Positions 53,011-61,466 of a DNA stretch of 64,000 bases are shown piece after piece. Each line of letters opens with the position of its first letter. The first letter of the stretch is position 1. The DNA is from Oceanospirillaceae bacterium (GTDB taxonomy: Bacteria; Pseudomonadota; Gammaproteobacteria; Pseudomonadales; Balneatricaceae): NCBI GenBank assembly GCA_013373085.1, contig JABXIM010000057.1, forward strand, positions 1-64,000. Reading direction: 5' to 3'. The position numbers and the translations under genes were made by a program. The notes under the pieces are model-generated. The model had not been told where the DNA came from and did no database searches. It saw nothing but the letters and a program-made list of their open reading frames with translations.

Positions 53011-53510
53011 ACAATCTGATCAAGATCGTCGAGGGTGAGGCCAGGGTGGTTGAACGGGATCCCTGGGAAATCCGGGATGCCGACGACGCCACGGTGACGG
53101 ATAACAGCATTCTGCCACTGGATCGCTGGCAGGCGCTGACAGACGGCGCCAAGGCCCGGGCGGCTGTGCTGCTCGATCCCGATGACGATCCCGAGGCCCT
53201 GCTTCCCTGGCTGGACCGGATTGAACTGATTGCGCTGGCGTTTCCGAGCTTTCGCGACGGCAGGGCTTATACCCAGGCCGTGCTGCTGCGTTCGCGCCTC
53301 GGGTTCGCGGGAGACCTGCGCGCGGTGGGCGACGTGTTGCGCGATCAGTTGGCGGCGATGCGCCATTGCGGCTTCAGCTCATTCGCGGTGCGCGAAGACC
53401 GCTCCGCGGAAGACGCGCTGAAGGGGCTACGCCACTTCGACCAGATCTATGCCCGTTCGGTGCTGAATCCTGAACCGCTGTTCAGGCGACGGGGCGCCGC
53501 GGGCGCATAG
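53007..53510 (+). CDS. DUF934 family protein, sulfite-reduction accessory
   Basis: A 167-residue protein with the DUF934 core: IELIALAFPSFRDGRAYTQAVLLRSRLGFAGDLRAVGDVLRDQLAAMRHCGFSSFAVRED. The family is linked to assimilatory sulfite reduction because it nearly always follows cysI; its exact function is unknown. It overlaps cysI by 4 bp (ATGA), so the two are translationally coupled. Confidence 0.92.
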   Translation: MNNLIKIVEGEARVVERDPWEIRDADDATVTDNSILPLDRWQALTDGAKARAAVLLDPDDDPEALLPWLDRIELIALAFPSFRDGRAYTQAVLLRSRLGFAGDLRAVGDVLRDQLAAMRHCGFSSFAVREDRSAEDALKGLRHFDQIYARSVLNPEPLFRRRGAAGA

Positions 53511-53516
53511 GCCGGG

Positions 53517-53564
53517 AGCCTGTCGGACCTGACACTGATCGACTGTGGAAAAGCCCGACAGGCT
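53517..53564. repeat. Hairpin of the CCTGTCGGAC repeat family
   Basis: Perfect 10-bp arms AGCCTGTCGG (53517-53526) and CCGACAGGCT (53555-53564). The left part, with GACCTGACACTGATCG, resembles both ends of the intergenic element at 36685-36900. It may double as an end-of-operon structure after DUF934. The remaining bases to 53787 show no gene. Confidence 0.55.
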
Positions 53565-53787
53565 ACTGGGATTGGGTCCTGAAAGCCGGCAATGACCTTG
53601 ACGACAACCGCATTGCCGGCCAGCTTGATCTAAGTAAGTAAAGTTCACTTAAGTAACGGCGTCCCTTCGTGGCTGGGCTCTGCTGTTTGCAGGCAGAGCC
53701 TTTGCCTCGAAGTGTCCTGCGATACCGGGGTAATTCCTAACATCGGCAGCCCGCAGTGCGGTGGACGCCTGAGATCCTGCCAAGCGT

Positions 53788-54828
53788 TTAGCCTCGGGAC
53801 ACCATCGTCTTCGGCTTAGTATCGCAGCTATCGACCAGGGCGCGTGCGCGGTCGTACACCGCCTGGGCCGGCATGGACTGGGCGCTCAGGTCGGCGATAT
53901 AGCGGTCGATCACTTCATCGAGCACCGGCTGCCACTGCGGATTCCGCGCCGAGTCCTCGATTTGGTGAATGCTGTGACCGCTGTCGATCGCCTCCTGCAG
54001 GGCCAGGGCGTCCAGTTCGTCCAGCTTTCTGCCCATGGTCGTGGCCCAATTCAGGCCGCTGTTGCGATCGATGACGGCCTTGAGGTCATCGGGCAGGCGC
54101 TCGCAGCTAGAGCTGTTCATCGTCGTGATGAAGGAGAGGGTGTAGAGGCTGATGGCCGTGTGATGGGTCAGCTGTTCGTTGAGCCGGAAGTCCTTCATTG
54201 CCTGCCAGGGAAAGGCGACGCCGTCGATGACGCCGCGTTGCGCAGCGGTGTAGGTTTCGGGTGCCGGCATCCCGACCGGCTGGGCGCCGAGCGAGGTCAG
54301 CAGTTCGCCGACGACGGTGGTCGCCCGGCGGATACGCAGGCCGTTCAGGTCGTCCGGGGACAGCACCGGCTTTTCGCGAGTATGGATGTGGCCCGGGCCG
54401 TGGGCAAAGAAGAACAACGGGTGGGTGTCCTGGTATTCGTTGCCGATCAGACTCTCGTCATAGAGGCCCTGCAGCACGTAGCTGGCATTCTCGGCGGTCT
54501 TGACGATACCGGGCAGCTCGATCATCTGGGTCAGCGGGAAGCGTCCGGCGGTGTAGCCCTGCGCCGTGACGGCGATATCAGCCACGCCACTGACGGTGGC
54601 GGCGTAGCTTTGCGGCGCCTTGGCCAGCGTTTGCGCCGGGTAGATATCGACGGTGATACGCCCGTCGGATTCCGTGTGAAGCGTTTCGGCCCAGTCGCTG
54701 ATGACCTGGTCAACACTCGAGCCGGTGGGCCAAAAGTGCGCCAGTCGGAAGCGGTATTCGTCGGCCGGAGCATGGCAAGCGGCGCCGAGTAGCAGAGCGC
54801 AGGCGAGGGAATTCTTGAGTTTGTTCAT
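53788..54828 (-). CDS. Orphan TRAP transporter substrate-binding protein (DctP family)
   Basis: A 346-residue periplasmic binding protein. The signal peptide covers about residues 1-22. EYRFRLAHFWPTGSSVDQVISDWAETLHTESDGRITVDIYPAQTL, LNGLRIRRATTVVGELLTSLGAQPVGMPAPETYTAAQRGVIDGVAFPW and PDDLKAVIDRNSG are typical. AAAGG precedes the ATG. No DctQ or DctM subunit lies nearby; the upstream gene is a P450-reductase relic 36 bp away. The permease genes may be elsewhere or lost with the deletions seen next door. Confidence 0.88.
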   Translation of the reverse strand: MNKLKNSLACALLLGAACHAPADEYRFRLAHFWPTGSSVDQVISDWAETLHTESDGRITVDIYPAQTLAKAPQSYAATVSGVADIAVTAQGYTAGRFPLTQMIELPGIVKTAENASYVLQGLYDESLIGNEYQDTHPLFFFAHGPGHIHTREKPVLSPDDLNGLRIRRATTVVGELLTSLGAQPVGMPAPETYTAAQRGVIDGVAFPWQAMKDFRLNEQLTHHTAISLYTLSFITTMNSSSCERLPDDLKAVIDRNSGLNWATTMGRKLDELDALALQEAIDSGHSIHQIEDSARNPQWQPVLDEVIDRYIADLSAQSMPAQAVYDRARALVDSCDTKPKTMVSRG

Positions 54829-54864
54829 GTCGGTTACCTTTTTATTGTTGTTTGACGGGGTCGG

Positions 54865-56091
54865 TCAGAGGTCCAGTACCAGCAGCGGGCTTTTCGAACG
54901 CGAACAGCAGGGCGTGAACTGGTCGTTGAGGGCCTGTTCGGCCGGCGTCAGATACTGGTCGCGATGCTCCGGCTCGCCCTTGAGCACCCGCGTCAGGCAG
55001 CTGCCGCAGATACCCTGCTCGCACGAAACCGGAATCTCCACGCCCTGAGCGGCCAGAGCCGTGACGACGGTCTGGCCCGGCGCTACCGGGTAGACCTGGC
55101 CGCTGCTGGCGAGCCTGACCTCGAAGGGTGCATCGGTCTCGCCGGGTTCGACCTTGGCCGAGAAGGACTCGTAGTGCAGGCGCGCCTCGTCCCAGCCCCG
55201 TTCCCGGGCCGTGGTCAGCACGTACTCAAGAAAGCCGCCGGGGCCACAGACGTAGAGGTCGAGATCGGGCGCCGGTGCCACCAGCAACGCCGGAACATCA
55301 AGTCGCTGCGACGCCGGGCCGTCGTCGAAATGGAAAGAGACGCGGTCTCCGAACGGCGCCTCGCGCAACTGCCGGTGAAAGGCGGCGCGTGCCTGTGAAC
55401 GTCTGCAGTAGTGCAGCTCGAAATCACTGTTCTGGCGGGCCAACTGGTGCACCATACTCAGCAGCGGCGTGACGCCGATACCGCCTGCCAGCAGCAGGCT
55501 GCGGCGAGGGCTTGTCGCGAGCGGGAAGAGGTTCCTCGGAGCGCTGATCCGCAGCCGGTCCCCTTCCTGGATCTCGTCGTGCAGCTCGAGGGACTCGACC
55601 CTGCGCGCCAGGGCGCCGAGCAGCAATTCGGCTTCGAGCCGCGCGACCATCTGGCCGACGCAGACGTGGATGCCATAGCCGAAGCCGACATGGCCGATGG
55701 TCTTGCGCTGGATATCGAAGCGGTCGGGGTCTTCCCACTTGCGCGGATCGCGGTTGGCGGAGGCCAGGAACAGCAGCACCTTCGAGCCTTCAGGGATGGG
55801 AACCCCCTCGACCTCTACGTCCCGGTTGGTGGTGCGCAGGAATGTCTGCACCGGCGAGGCGTATCGCAGCACCTCCTCGAAGGCGGAGCGCAGCAGCGAC
55901 GGGTTTTCCCGCAGCGCCTGCCACTGCTCGGGATTGCGGGCAAAGCACAGCAGGGCATTGCCGAGGCCGAAGATGGTGGTGTCGAGTCCCGCCGTCAGCA
56001 GCGAGCGTACCAGCAGCGCCGCCTCGTCATGACTGATCTTGCCGGCGTCAGCCTCGGCGTAGATCTGGGCGCCGAAACCGTCCGGCGTCAG
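54865..56091 (-). pseudogene. P450-reductase relic: C-terminal P450 half fused to a truncated FMN/2Fe-2S reductase
   Basis: The reading frame joins the C-terminal half of a cytochrome P450 (I-helix SLLTAGLDTTIFGLG, E-x-x-R in FEEVLRYASPVQ, heme loop GFGYGIHVCVGQ) to a phthalate-dioxygenase-reductase-like part. The junction is near VESLEL/HDEIQEGD. The reductase part starts mid-way through its flavin domain (GDRLRISAPRNLFPL), then has the NAD part (LLLAGGIGVTPLL, YVCGPGG) and the 2Fe-2S loop CEQGICGSCL. The P450 N-terminal half, the C-terminal tail and the first part of the flavin domain are absent. Open codons before 56091 (to 56232) are only the antisense of the LysR fragment. It could be the remains of a CYP116B-type self-sufficient P450. 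Confidence 0.75.
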
Positions 56092-56806
56092 GGCCTTGCT
56101 GCAGGAGGCGGCCTTCGATCCGGCGACTGCCAGTCGAACCTTCACCTTCAGCATGTCCGACATCGGCGAGATGGTGTTTTTGCCCAAGCTGCTGAGGCGA
56201 CTGAGGGAGGTGGCGCCGGAGGTGAACATCAAGACGGTGGCGATGCCGCCGAACCTGTTGGAACAGGCGATGGAAGCCGGCGGGGTGGACCTGGCCGTAG
56301 GTTATTTCCCGGACCTGACGAAGCACCGCTTCTATCAGCAGCGGCTGTTCCGCCATGCCTTCGTCTGCATCGCGCGGGCCGATCATCCGGATATCGGCGA
56401 GACGCTGAGCCTCGAGCAGTTCCTCCGGATTCCCCATGCCGTGGTCTCGCCGGAAGGACGCAGCCAGGAAATCTTCGACCGGTTGCTGGAGCGCGAAGGG
56501 CTCAAGCGCCGGGTGCTGCTGAGCATCCCGCATTTCATGAGCATCCCCTTCATCGTCACCAGCTCCGACCTGATCGTGACGCTGCCGCGGGCGGTGGGGA
56601 CCTCCTTCGCACAACTGGCCAACATCAAGCTGCTCGACCCGCCGTTCGAAAACCCCACTTTCGACCTCAAGCAACACTGGCACGAGCGCTTCCACCAGGA
56701 TGCGGCCAACCGCTGGATCCGCGGTTTGTTCTATGAACTTTTTTCAGAGCAAGAACCGATGCGCGTGGGAGTCCCCCGGACGGGTACCGAGCCTTGGGAA
56801 GTCTGA
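56092..56806 (+). pseudogene. LysR regulator fragment without its HTH domain
   Basis: The frame begins inside the linker (LLQEAAFDPATASRTFTFSMSDIGEMVFLPKLLRRLREVAPEV), which in intact LysR proteins follows about 85 residues of DNA-binding domain. The effector domain is otherwise complete (VDLAVGYFPDLTKHRFYQQRLFRHAFVCIARADHP ... FELFSEQEP-type end). The N-terminal HTH is missing exactly where the P450 relic on the other strand begins, so it cannot regulate by DNA binding. It was presumably the divergent regulator of the P450 genes. Confidence 0.8.
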
Positions 56807-56939
56807 TACTTCGACAGTGGCTTCCAGTCGTCTCGCAACAGCCTTTCAAGGTTTGAGGTCTGTAGAATGCACTAGTGGTATTTGTTGGGCCGGATCCGCC
56901 CAAAAGCGGCCACCTGTCCAAGTAGTCAACTTGCTGCCT

Positions 56940-57079
56940 TAACCATCGTCGCTTGCTGAAGACCATCGGCTACATCCCGCCGGCAGAACGGGAAATGGAG
57001 GACTATCGCTAACGGGAGGAATCAGGTGATATTGCCTGAGGCAGAAACAATCTGTCTCCGAAGAACCCGGGGCGGTTCA
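56940..57079 (+). mobile_element. IS3-family right-end remnant
   Basis: The last codons of an IS3 OrfB are readable: RRLLKTIGYIPPAEREMEDYR, close to RRLLEPIGHIPPAEREKEYYR in the element at 60.3-61.1 kb. The non-coding tail ATCAGGTGA...TCTCCGAAGAACCCGGGGCGGTTCAG then matches that element's right end. Everything upstream in the transposase is lost. Confidence 0.8.
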
Positions 57080-57169
57080 GGTACCGGGACAGCGACTACT
57101 TCTTCCTGAAGAGCAAAGCGGCATTTCCCGGTAAAGCGCGATGAACCATAGAAAAGCCGGGGTTGGACT

Positions 57170-57580
57170 TCATTCCACTACCGGGACCACCCCTCCGGGA
57201 CCATCGACATTGACGAGGGTTTCTCCTTCGCCGAGACGCACAAAGACGTAGTGAACATCATCGCCCCCTTCGAGTACCTGGGCCCGATGGATCACCCGCC
57301 GCGGGAAATAGGCATAGTCGCCTTTGCCAATCTCGAAGGAGTGCTCGCCGTTTTCACCGTAATCGACACGAATTCGACCCGAGAGCATATACATCACGCT
57401 GTCGAACTCCTTATGATGATGCCACTGGCTTGGCGCATCGAGTGCCGTAACGTGGCACTCGCCAACCCAAAGCGGGCCTGCCTCCAGAGCCTTCTTGCGA
57501 TTCTGCCCTGGCGTCTGCGGGCCTTGGGTAAGCTGCTCCGCTTTGATGACGCCGATCTGTTCAAATATTCCTCTGCTCAT
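57170..57580 (-). CDS. Cupin-domain protein
   Basis: A 136-residue cupin of the small mannose-isomerase-like type. PSQWHHHKEFDSVMYMLSGRIRVDYGENGEHSFEIGKGDYAYFPRRVIHRAQ contains both cupin motifs with the metal-binding His residues and Glu/Asp. GAGGAG lies five bases before ATG 57580, which fixes the start; longer open frames upstream overlap the AraC gene. It is divergent from the AraC-type regulator, its probable controller. The substrate is unknown. Confidence 0.83.
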   Translation of the reverse strand: MSRGIFEQIGVIKAEQLTQGPQTPGQNRKKALEAGPLWVGECHVTALDAPSQWHHHKEFDSVMYMLSGRIRVDYGENGEHSFEIGKGDYAYFPRRVIHRAQVLEGGDDVHYVFVRLGEGETLVNVDGPGGVVPVVE

Positions 57581-57648
57581 GTCTACTCCTCTCATCAGTA
57601 GGGTCGCGCCTGCCTTGATAGCCGCGAATTTCAGAGTATTCTGGTTGA

Positions 57649-58467
57649 ATGAAGATAACTGGACATTTATTGTCGCCAAACAGACAAACTGAAATTCTTC
57701 CTTTCGAGACCGCTTCGCGTCCGATCGTCGGATTCGCCCGTGACTACCCGACGGGCCTGTCTTCAGGCATGCACAGTCACCCAAGAGCGCAGTTGCTCTA
57801 CGCGACCTCAGGGGTCATGCGAGTGGATACGCAAGACTCCAGCTATCTTGTGCCACCGACAACCGCACTCTTTCTCCCCGCCTCTGTGGAGCACGCCATC
57901 AGAATGGACGGCCCGGTTGCGATGCGTGCGCTGTTCATGTTGGAGGAGGTCGCTCAGCGCGTGGCAAAGGTGGCCAAGGTCATTGCGATATCGGGTCTGC
58001 TGCGTGAACTCATTCTTGCGGTCTGTGCCGAGGGGGTGGAGTGGGAGCGCGAAGGCAGGGGAGATCATCTGGCAGCGTTGGTGTTGGATGAGATCGGCAA
58101 GGCGGAGCCGCTTCCACTCGGTCTGCGATGGCCAACTGACGCACGCCTCCGACAAGTGTTGGAGGAACTGTTGAAGTGTCCGCACGACAGACGCAATCTT
58201 GAAGAGTGGGCGGATGTCGCCAATACGTCGAGCCGTACGCTTGCCCGATTGTTCCGGACGGAAACGGGAATGAGCTTTCGACAATGGCGCCAGCAGGCGC
58301 GTTTGACGGCGGCACTCAGTGTCCTGTCCACTGGGGCAACTCCCACCCGGGCGGCTGCTATCGCGGGCTTTGATTCGGTCCCCGCTTTTGGTGCTGCGTT
58401 CCGTGGGCTGTTCGGAATCACACCGGGCCAGGCGCGGGGCCACTATTTCGGTGCTCACGACAAATAA
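57649..58467 (+). CDS. AraC-family transcriptional regulator with cupin sensor domain
   Basis: A 272-residue regulator. The N-terminal cupin part reads DYPTGLSSGMHSHPRAQLLYATSGVMRVDTQDSSYLVPPTTALFLPASVEHAI. The C-terminal double HTH has RNLEEWADVANTSSRTLARLFRTETGMSFRQWRQQARLTAALSVLSTGATPTRAAAIAGFDSVPAFGAAFRGLFGITPGQAR. The layout matches the NimR/YeaM-like AraC subgroup, which often regulates a divergent neighbour, here the cupin gene. No clear ribosome binding site precedes the ATG. Confidence 0.9.
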   Translation: MKITGHLLSPNRQTEILPFETASRPIVGFARDYPTGLSSGMHSHPRAQLLYATSGVMRVDTQDSSYLVPPTTALFLPASVEHAIRMDGPVAMRALFMLEEVAQRVAKVAKVIAISGLLRELILAVCAEGVEWEREGRGDHLAALVLDEIGKAEPLPLGLRWPTDARLRQVLEELLKCPHDRRNLEEWADVANTSSRTLARLFRTETGMSFRQWRQQARLTAALSVLSTGATPTRAAAIAGFDSVPAFGAAFRGLFGITPGQARGHYFGAHDK

Positions 58468-58600
58468 ACAGGTCTTGTCCGATTGGCGATAGAAATTGTC
58501 AGGTTTCTATCCGTCCCGTCAATTAGAGTGTCTTTAGGCTGAATAATACGGTGACCTCCATCCGTTAATCTCAGCCAGAACTATTGCAGAGGAGACACCT

Positions 58601-59278
58601 ATGGATTTATCGAATTGGCGTGGTGCCCCCCGACCTGAGCGGGTGACCCTACAAGGGAAATATGTACGGCTGGAACCGCTCAGCGAAGCAACGCACGGGG
58701 CGGACCTGTTTTCCGCTGCGGTCGAGCCCGGCGCGGATGACCGGTTTCGTTATCTGCCTGACACGACCCCTCCAGACTATCCGACCTTTGCCGACTGGCT
58801 GCAAAAATCGGAAGCATCGACCGACCCGATGTTTTTTGCGGTTATCGATATGCGGACCGGCCGTGCCGAAGGGCGCCAGGCACTGATGCGCATTGATGCG
58901 GACAACGGGGTTGCCGAGGTTGGTCACATACTGTGGTGTCCTGCAATCGCACGCTCAAGGGTGTCGACCGAGGCGATTTTTCTGATGGCGCAGTATATCT
59001 TCGACGAACTCGGTTACCGCCGCTTCGAATGGAAATGCCACAATCACAACCTACCGTCGAAACGCGCTGCAGAGCGGTTCGGTTTCGTCTTCGAGGGTAT
59101 TTTCCGCAATCACCTGGTGGTGAAGGGCAAAAGTCGCGACACAGCCTGGTTCGCGATGACGGATGACGATTGGAAATTGGTAAAGCCTGCCTACCTGGCC
59201 TGGCTAGATCCGGAGAATTTCGATTCAAACGGACAGCAGCGCTCCAAACTGGCGACCGCCGCCGCCACCCGGTCATAA
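58601..59278 (+). CDS. GNAT-family N-acetyltransferase (RimJ/RimL-like)
   Basis: A 225-residue acetyltransferase. VTLQGKYVRLEPLSEATHGADLF is the RimJ/L-type start; VGHILWCPAIARSRVSTEAIFLMAQYIFDELGYRRFEWKCHNHNLPSKRAAERFGFVFEGIFRNHLVVKGKSRDTAWFAM is the acetyl-CoA core and C-terminal part. Targets in this branch include protein N-termini and small amines. AGAGGAG precedes the ATG. It appears intact although it lies in a region full of remnants. Confidence 0.9.
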   Translation: MDLSNWRGAPRPERVTLQGKYVRLEPLSEATHGADLFSAAVEPGADDRFRYLPDTTPPDYPTFADWLQKSEASTDPMFFAVIDMRTGRAEGRQALMRIDADNGVAEVGHILWCPAIARSRVSTEAIFLMAQYIFDELGYRRFEWKCHNHNLPSKRAAERFGFVFEGIFRNHLVVKGKSRDTAWFAMTDDDWKLVKPAYLAWLDPENFDSNGQQRSKLATAAATRS

Positions 59279-59388
59279 CATAGTCAGGTTGCCAACCCCT
59301 CGGTGTTGGCACCGGCCGGCAGGCGTAATGGACAGTCCCGGTCGGTCACGGAGCCATATGACCTGAAAAACTCATTCGGACGACGGCA

Positions 59389-59595
59389 GACGGGCAACAG
59401 GTGGCCGGCATCTACCGGCGCTTCTGGAAGCCCGACAATTGGTACTACTCGATGTTCGATGACGGCATGGGAGTCATGCCTACTGCAGTGGTCGCCGGTA
59501 ATTGAGCAACAGCTAGAGCAACCGTGTACCTTGGCCGTGTGTGCGGGGCGCTTCTTGAGAGTTTGGAAGGCAAAAGGGACCGTTGATCGGGTACC
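59389..59595 (+). pseudogene. Possible relaxase (VirD2-like, DUF3363) C-terminal remnant
   Basis: Two adjacent frames give DGQQVAGIYRRFWKPDNWYYSMFDDGMG and then LLQWSPVIEQQLEQP...GRFLRVWKAKGTV. Together they recall the YR-x-x-x-x-x-x-GRYAM-x-DDGMGF-x-LVPW-x-PVIE-x-x-LG ending of DUF3363 relaxases. A frameshift lies around 59470. The match is from memory and partial. If right, it shows that a mobilisable element once lay here. Confidence 0.35.
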
Positions 59596-60050
59596 CGTAC
59601 TGGCTGCGACTCAGCTCATGCTTCGCGCAGGCTTGACGCTAGTATCCCACTGCGCTGGTTGTCGCCGGATCGGGCACAGGATTACAGGTCCACCGAAGTG
59701 CGACACCCGCCTATGCGGCCTGAAGGTATTCTTGGAATACCATTTCAGGCGCTGCTTGAACCCGAGGCATATTCGAGGCCTCAGGTTTAACCACTTCTCC
59801 GCCTGCCGGAGATCCTCGTCAGTGATCGTCCGCAGATGCGGACCCGATGATAAACTAACCCACCAATTAGGCTCTTCTTGGAACCCAAACGATAGGGGAC
59901 GCCAGGCTTTACTTGCAAGTGAGGGCATCGATCAATGCCAGGGTATCAACCCGCACACGGGCTTACTGAGCAGGTCAGTGAGGCAGACGCTGGCATACCA
60001 AGTTCGCACAAGCCACAGCAGTCGGCTGAGGCGTTGAGGCAGTTTCACGT

Positions 60051-60068
60051 TATTAACCCGGGTTAATA
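60051..60068. promoter_or_regulatory. 18-bp perfect palindrome
   Basis: TATTAACCC followed directly by its complement GGGTTAATA, with no loop. It lies about 35 bp after the stop of the thioesterase fragment, in degraded DNA, with no intact gene directly beside it. It may be a former operator or resolution site. Confidence 0.5.
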
Positions 60069-60102
60069 CATGATCCAGTCGGTCCCTGCACCGAGACATT
60101 GA

Positions 60103-60342
60103 TCACTCTGCATCGGCTATCAGATACGGAGCCAGCAGGGATCTTTCACGATCAGGCACGCGTATCGGTTTTCTAGTTTCCATGTCCAGCGTCACGACGG
60201 TGGTGCGTGCCTGTACGCAGCACTGCTCGTTCTGCCACAGTTCCTGGACGAAGCGGATGGAGCTGTTGCCGATCTTTTCCACGGCGGTCCGCGCCGTCAC
60301 CAGGGCGCCGCAGTGGAGCTCGAGGCTGAAGTCGACGGCGAC
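60103..60342 (-). pseudogene. Acyl-CoA thioesterase (4HBT/YbgC-like) fragment
   Basis: The frame reads VDFSLELHCGALVTARTAVEKIGNSSIRFVQELW...CVQARTTVVTLDMETRKPIRVPD, the second half of a hot-dog thioesterase. The N-terminal half with the catalytic Asp is replaced by the IS3 element at about 60343, on the opposite strand. It is a broken gene; the original enzyme hydrolysed an acyl-CoA. Confidence 0.75.
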
Positions 60343-61066
60343 AGTTGAAGCGTGAAGGCAACGACGTAGCGCGCTGTACAGTGGAGCGCCTGATGCGCCA
60401 GCTCGGGCTCAGGGGCGTGGTTCGCGGGCAAAAGCGGTTCTTGACCACTGTCGGCGATCCGGCCCAGGAGCGAGCACCGGACTTGGTGAAGCGGCAGTTT
60501 ACCGCCATCCGGCTCGACCAGCTCTGGATAGCTGATTTCACCTATATGGCAACGTGGTCGGGTTTTATTTACGTTGCGTTCGTCATTGATGTGTATGCCC
60601 GCTGCATCCTTGGATGGCGGGTATCGACGACCATGAGGACGGATCTGGTACTGGATGCGCTGGAACAGGCGCCATGGGCTCGTAAGCATCCGCAGGAGCT
60701 GATTCATCACAGTGATCGCGGCAGCCAGTAGCTGTTTATCCGCTATACCGAGCGGCTGGCTGAAGTTGACATCGGCGCGTCAGTTGGTACAACCGGCGAC
60801 TCATACGACAACGCCTTGGCGGAAACGATTATCGGTCTGTACAAGACCGAAGTGATCCATCATCGCGGCCCCTGGCGAGGCCGGGATGCGGTTGAATACG
60901 CCACTCTGGAATGGGTGGACTGGTTCAACAACCGCCGTCTGCTGGAACCGATCGGTCACATCCCTCCGGCAGAGCGGGAAAAGGAGTACTATCGCCAGTT
61001 GAATGAGTCAGGTGAGGCTGCCTGACACAGACAAAAATCGTCTCCGAAGAAACCCGGGGCGGTTCA
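60343..61066 (+). mobile_element. IS3-family element, truncated, with amber-interrupted OrfB
   Basis: OrfB sequence runs from LKREGNDVARCTVERLMRQLGLRGVVRG through the DDE core (LDQLWIADFTYMATWSGFIYVAFVIDVYARCILGW, LIHHSDRGSQ) to SVGTTGDSYDNALAETIIGLYKTEVIHHRGPWRG and NNRRLLEPIGHIPPAEREKEYYRQ. A TAG at 60729-60731 replaces the residue after GSQ, where Tyr is usual. The 5' third of OrfB, OrfA and the left end are missing; the right end CCCGGGGCGGTTCAG is at 61053-61067. The element is inactive. Confidence 0.88.
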
Positions 61067-61128
61067 GTCGCTACTACAAGGATTCGTATTCGTCGACCAA
61101 CAGCAACACGACCTGAAAGCGTTTGAAT

Positions 61129-61230
61129 GACGCTGCTTTGCGCTTCTATCAGCAGTTTGAGATCTTTGAGCCCTGTACGCATGATCCCATGCGCCTGTTC
61201 GTGCCGATGCGCGTGCTGCAAGAGATCTGA
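61129..61230 (+). pseudogene. GNAT toxin-like (TacT-type) C-terminal remnant
   Basis: DAALRFYQQFEIFEPCTHDP followed by MRLFVPMRVLQEI and a stop matches the ending of small GNAT acetyltransferases of toxin-antitoxin pairs (A-x-x-FY-x-x-x-GF...P-x-x-LFLPM). Only the last 33 codons remain, next to the IS3 right end. No antitoxin is visible. Confidence 0.55.
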
Positions 61231-61382
61231 GGATGCTGGAACTGCAATGGCACTCTGCTTTGGGGACGAGGCGAATTTGACGCGGCGCAACCCATCACAG
61301 GTGCCAAGCGCACCTTCGTCTCGATTGGCAAATCACTGACTACGTTTTCGTCACCTTGTTTCCGCTAATCAGAGAAGAACCA

Positions 61383-61416
61383 TAAAAAAGCAGCACCCTC
61401 GCAATAAGGGTGCTGC
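61383..61416 (-). terminator. Intrinsic terminator of the mmsA unit
   Basis: A perfect 10-bp stem (GCAGCACCCT 61390-61399, AGGGTGCTGC 61407-61416). On the minus strand it is followed by CTTTTTTATG, a good T run. It lies 50 bp past the mmsA stop. Confidence 0.9.
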
Positions 61417-61466
61417 CAAGCGTCAGCAACAAAAGGGCCGAACTGTTGCTAAAGGATTACCGTCAA

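Larger units (their letters stand above)
59279..60102. other. Degraded interval between GNAT and thioesterase fragment
   Basis: About 820 bp without an intact gene. A 244-codon open frame (59303-60037) is not a recognisable protein as a whole, but one part joins a relaxase-like remnant listed below. An 18-bp perfect palindrome lies at 60051-60068. Confidence 0.5.

Noticed and set aside
54865-56232. The P450-reductase frame as an intact natural self-sufficient P450 (CYP116B type)
   Set aside because: The N-terminal half of the P450 and the first part of the flavin domain are absent, and the first ~47 codons of the open frame are antisense to the LysR fragment.
59303-60037. A 244-codon frame in the decay zone
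   Set aside because: Its composition is not protein-like as a whole; only a short piece fits a frameshifted relaxase remnant.
588-60731. In-frame TAG codons inside three frames (IS66 at 744, symporter at 29533, IS3 at 60729) as a sign of amber recoding
   Set aside because: Intact genes in the window, such as ppc, the LivF-like ATPase, the LivM-like permease and DUF934, end in TAG, so it works as a normal stop here. Two of the three cases are decayed transposases.
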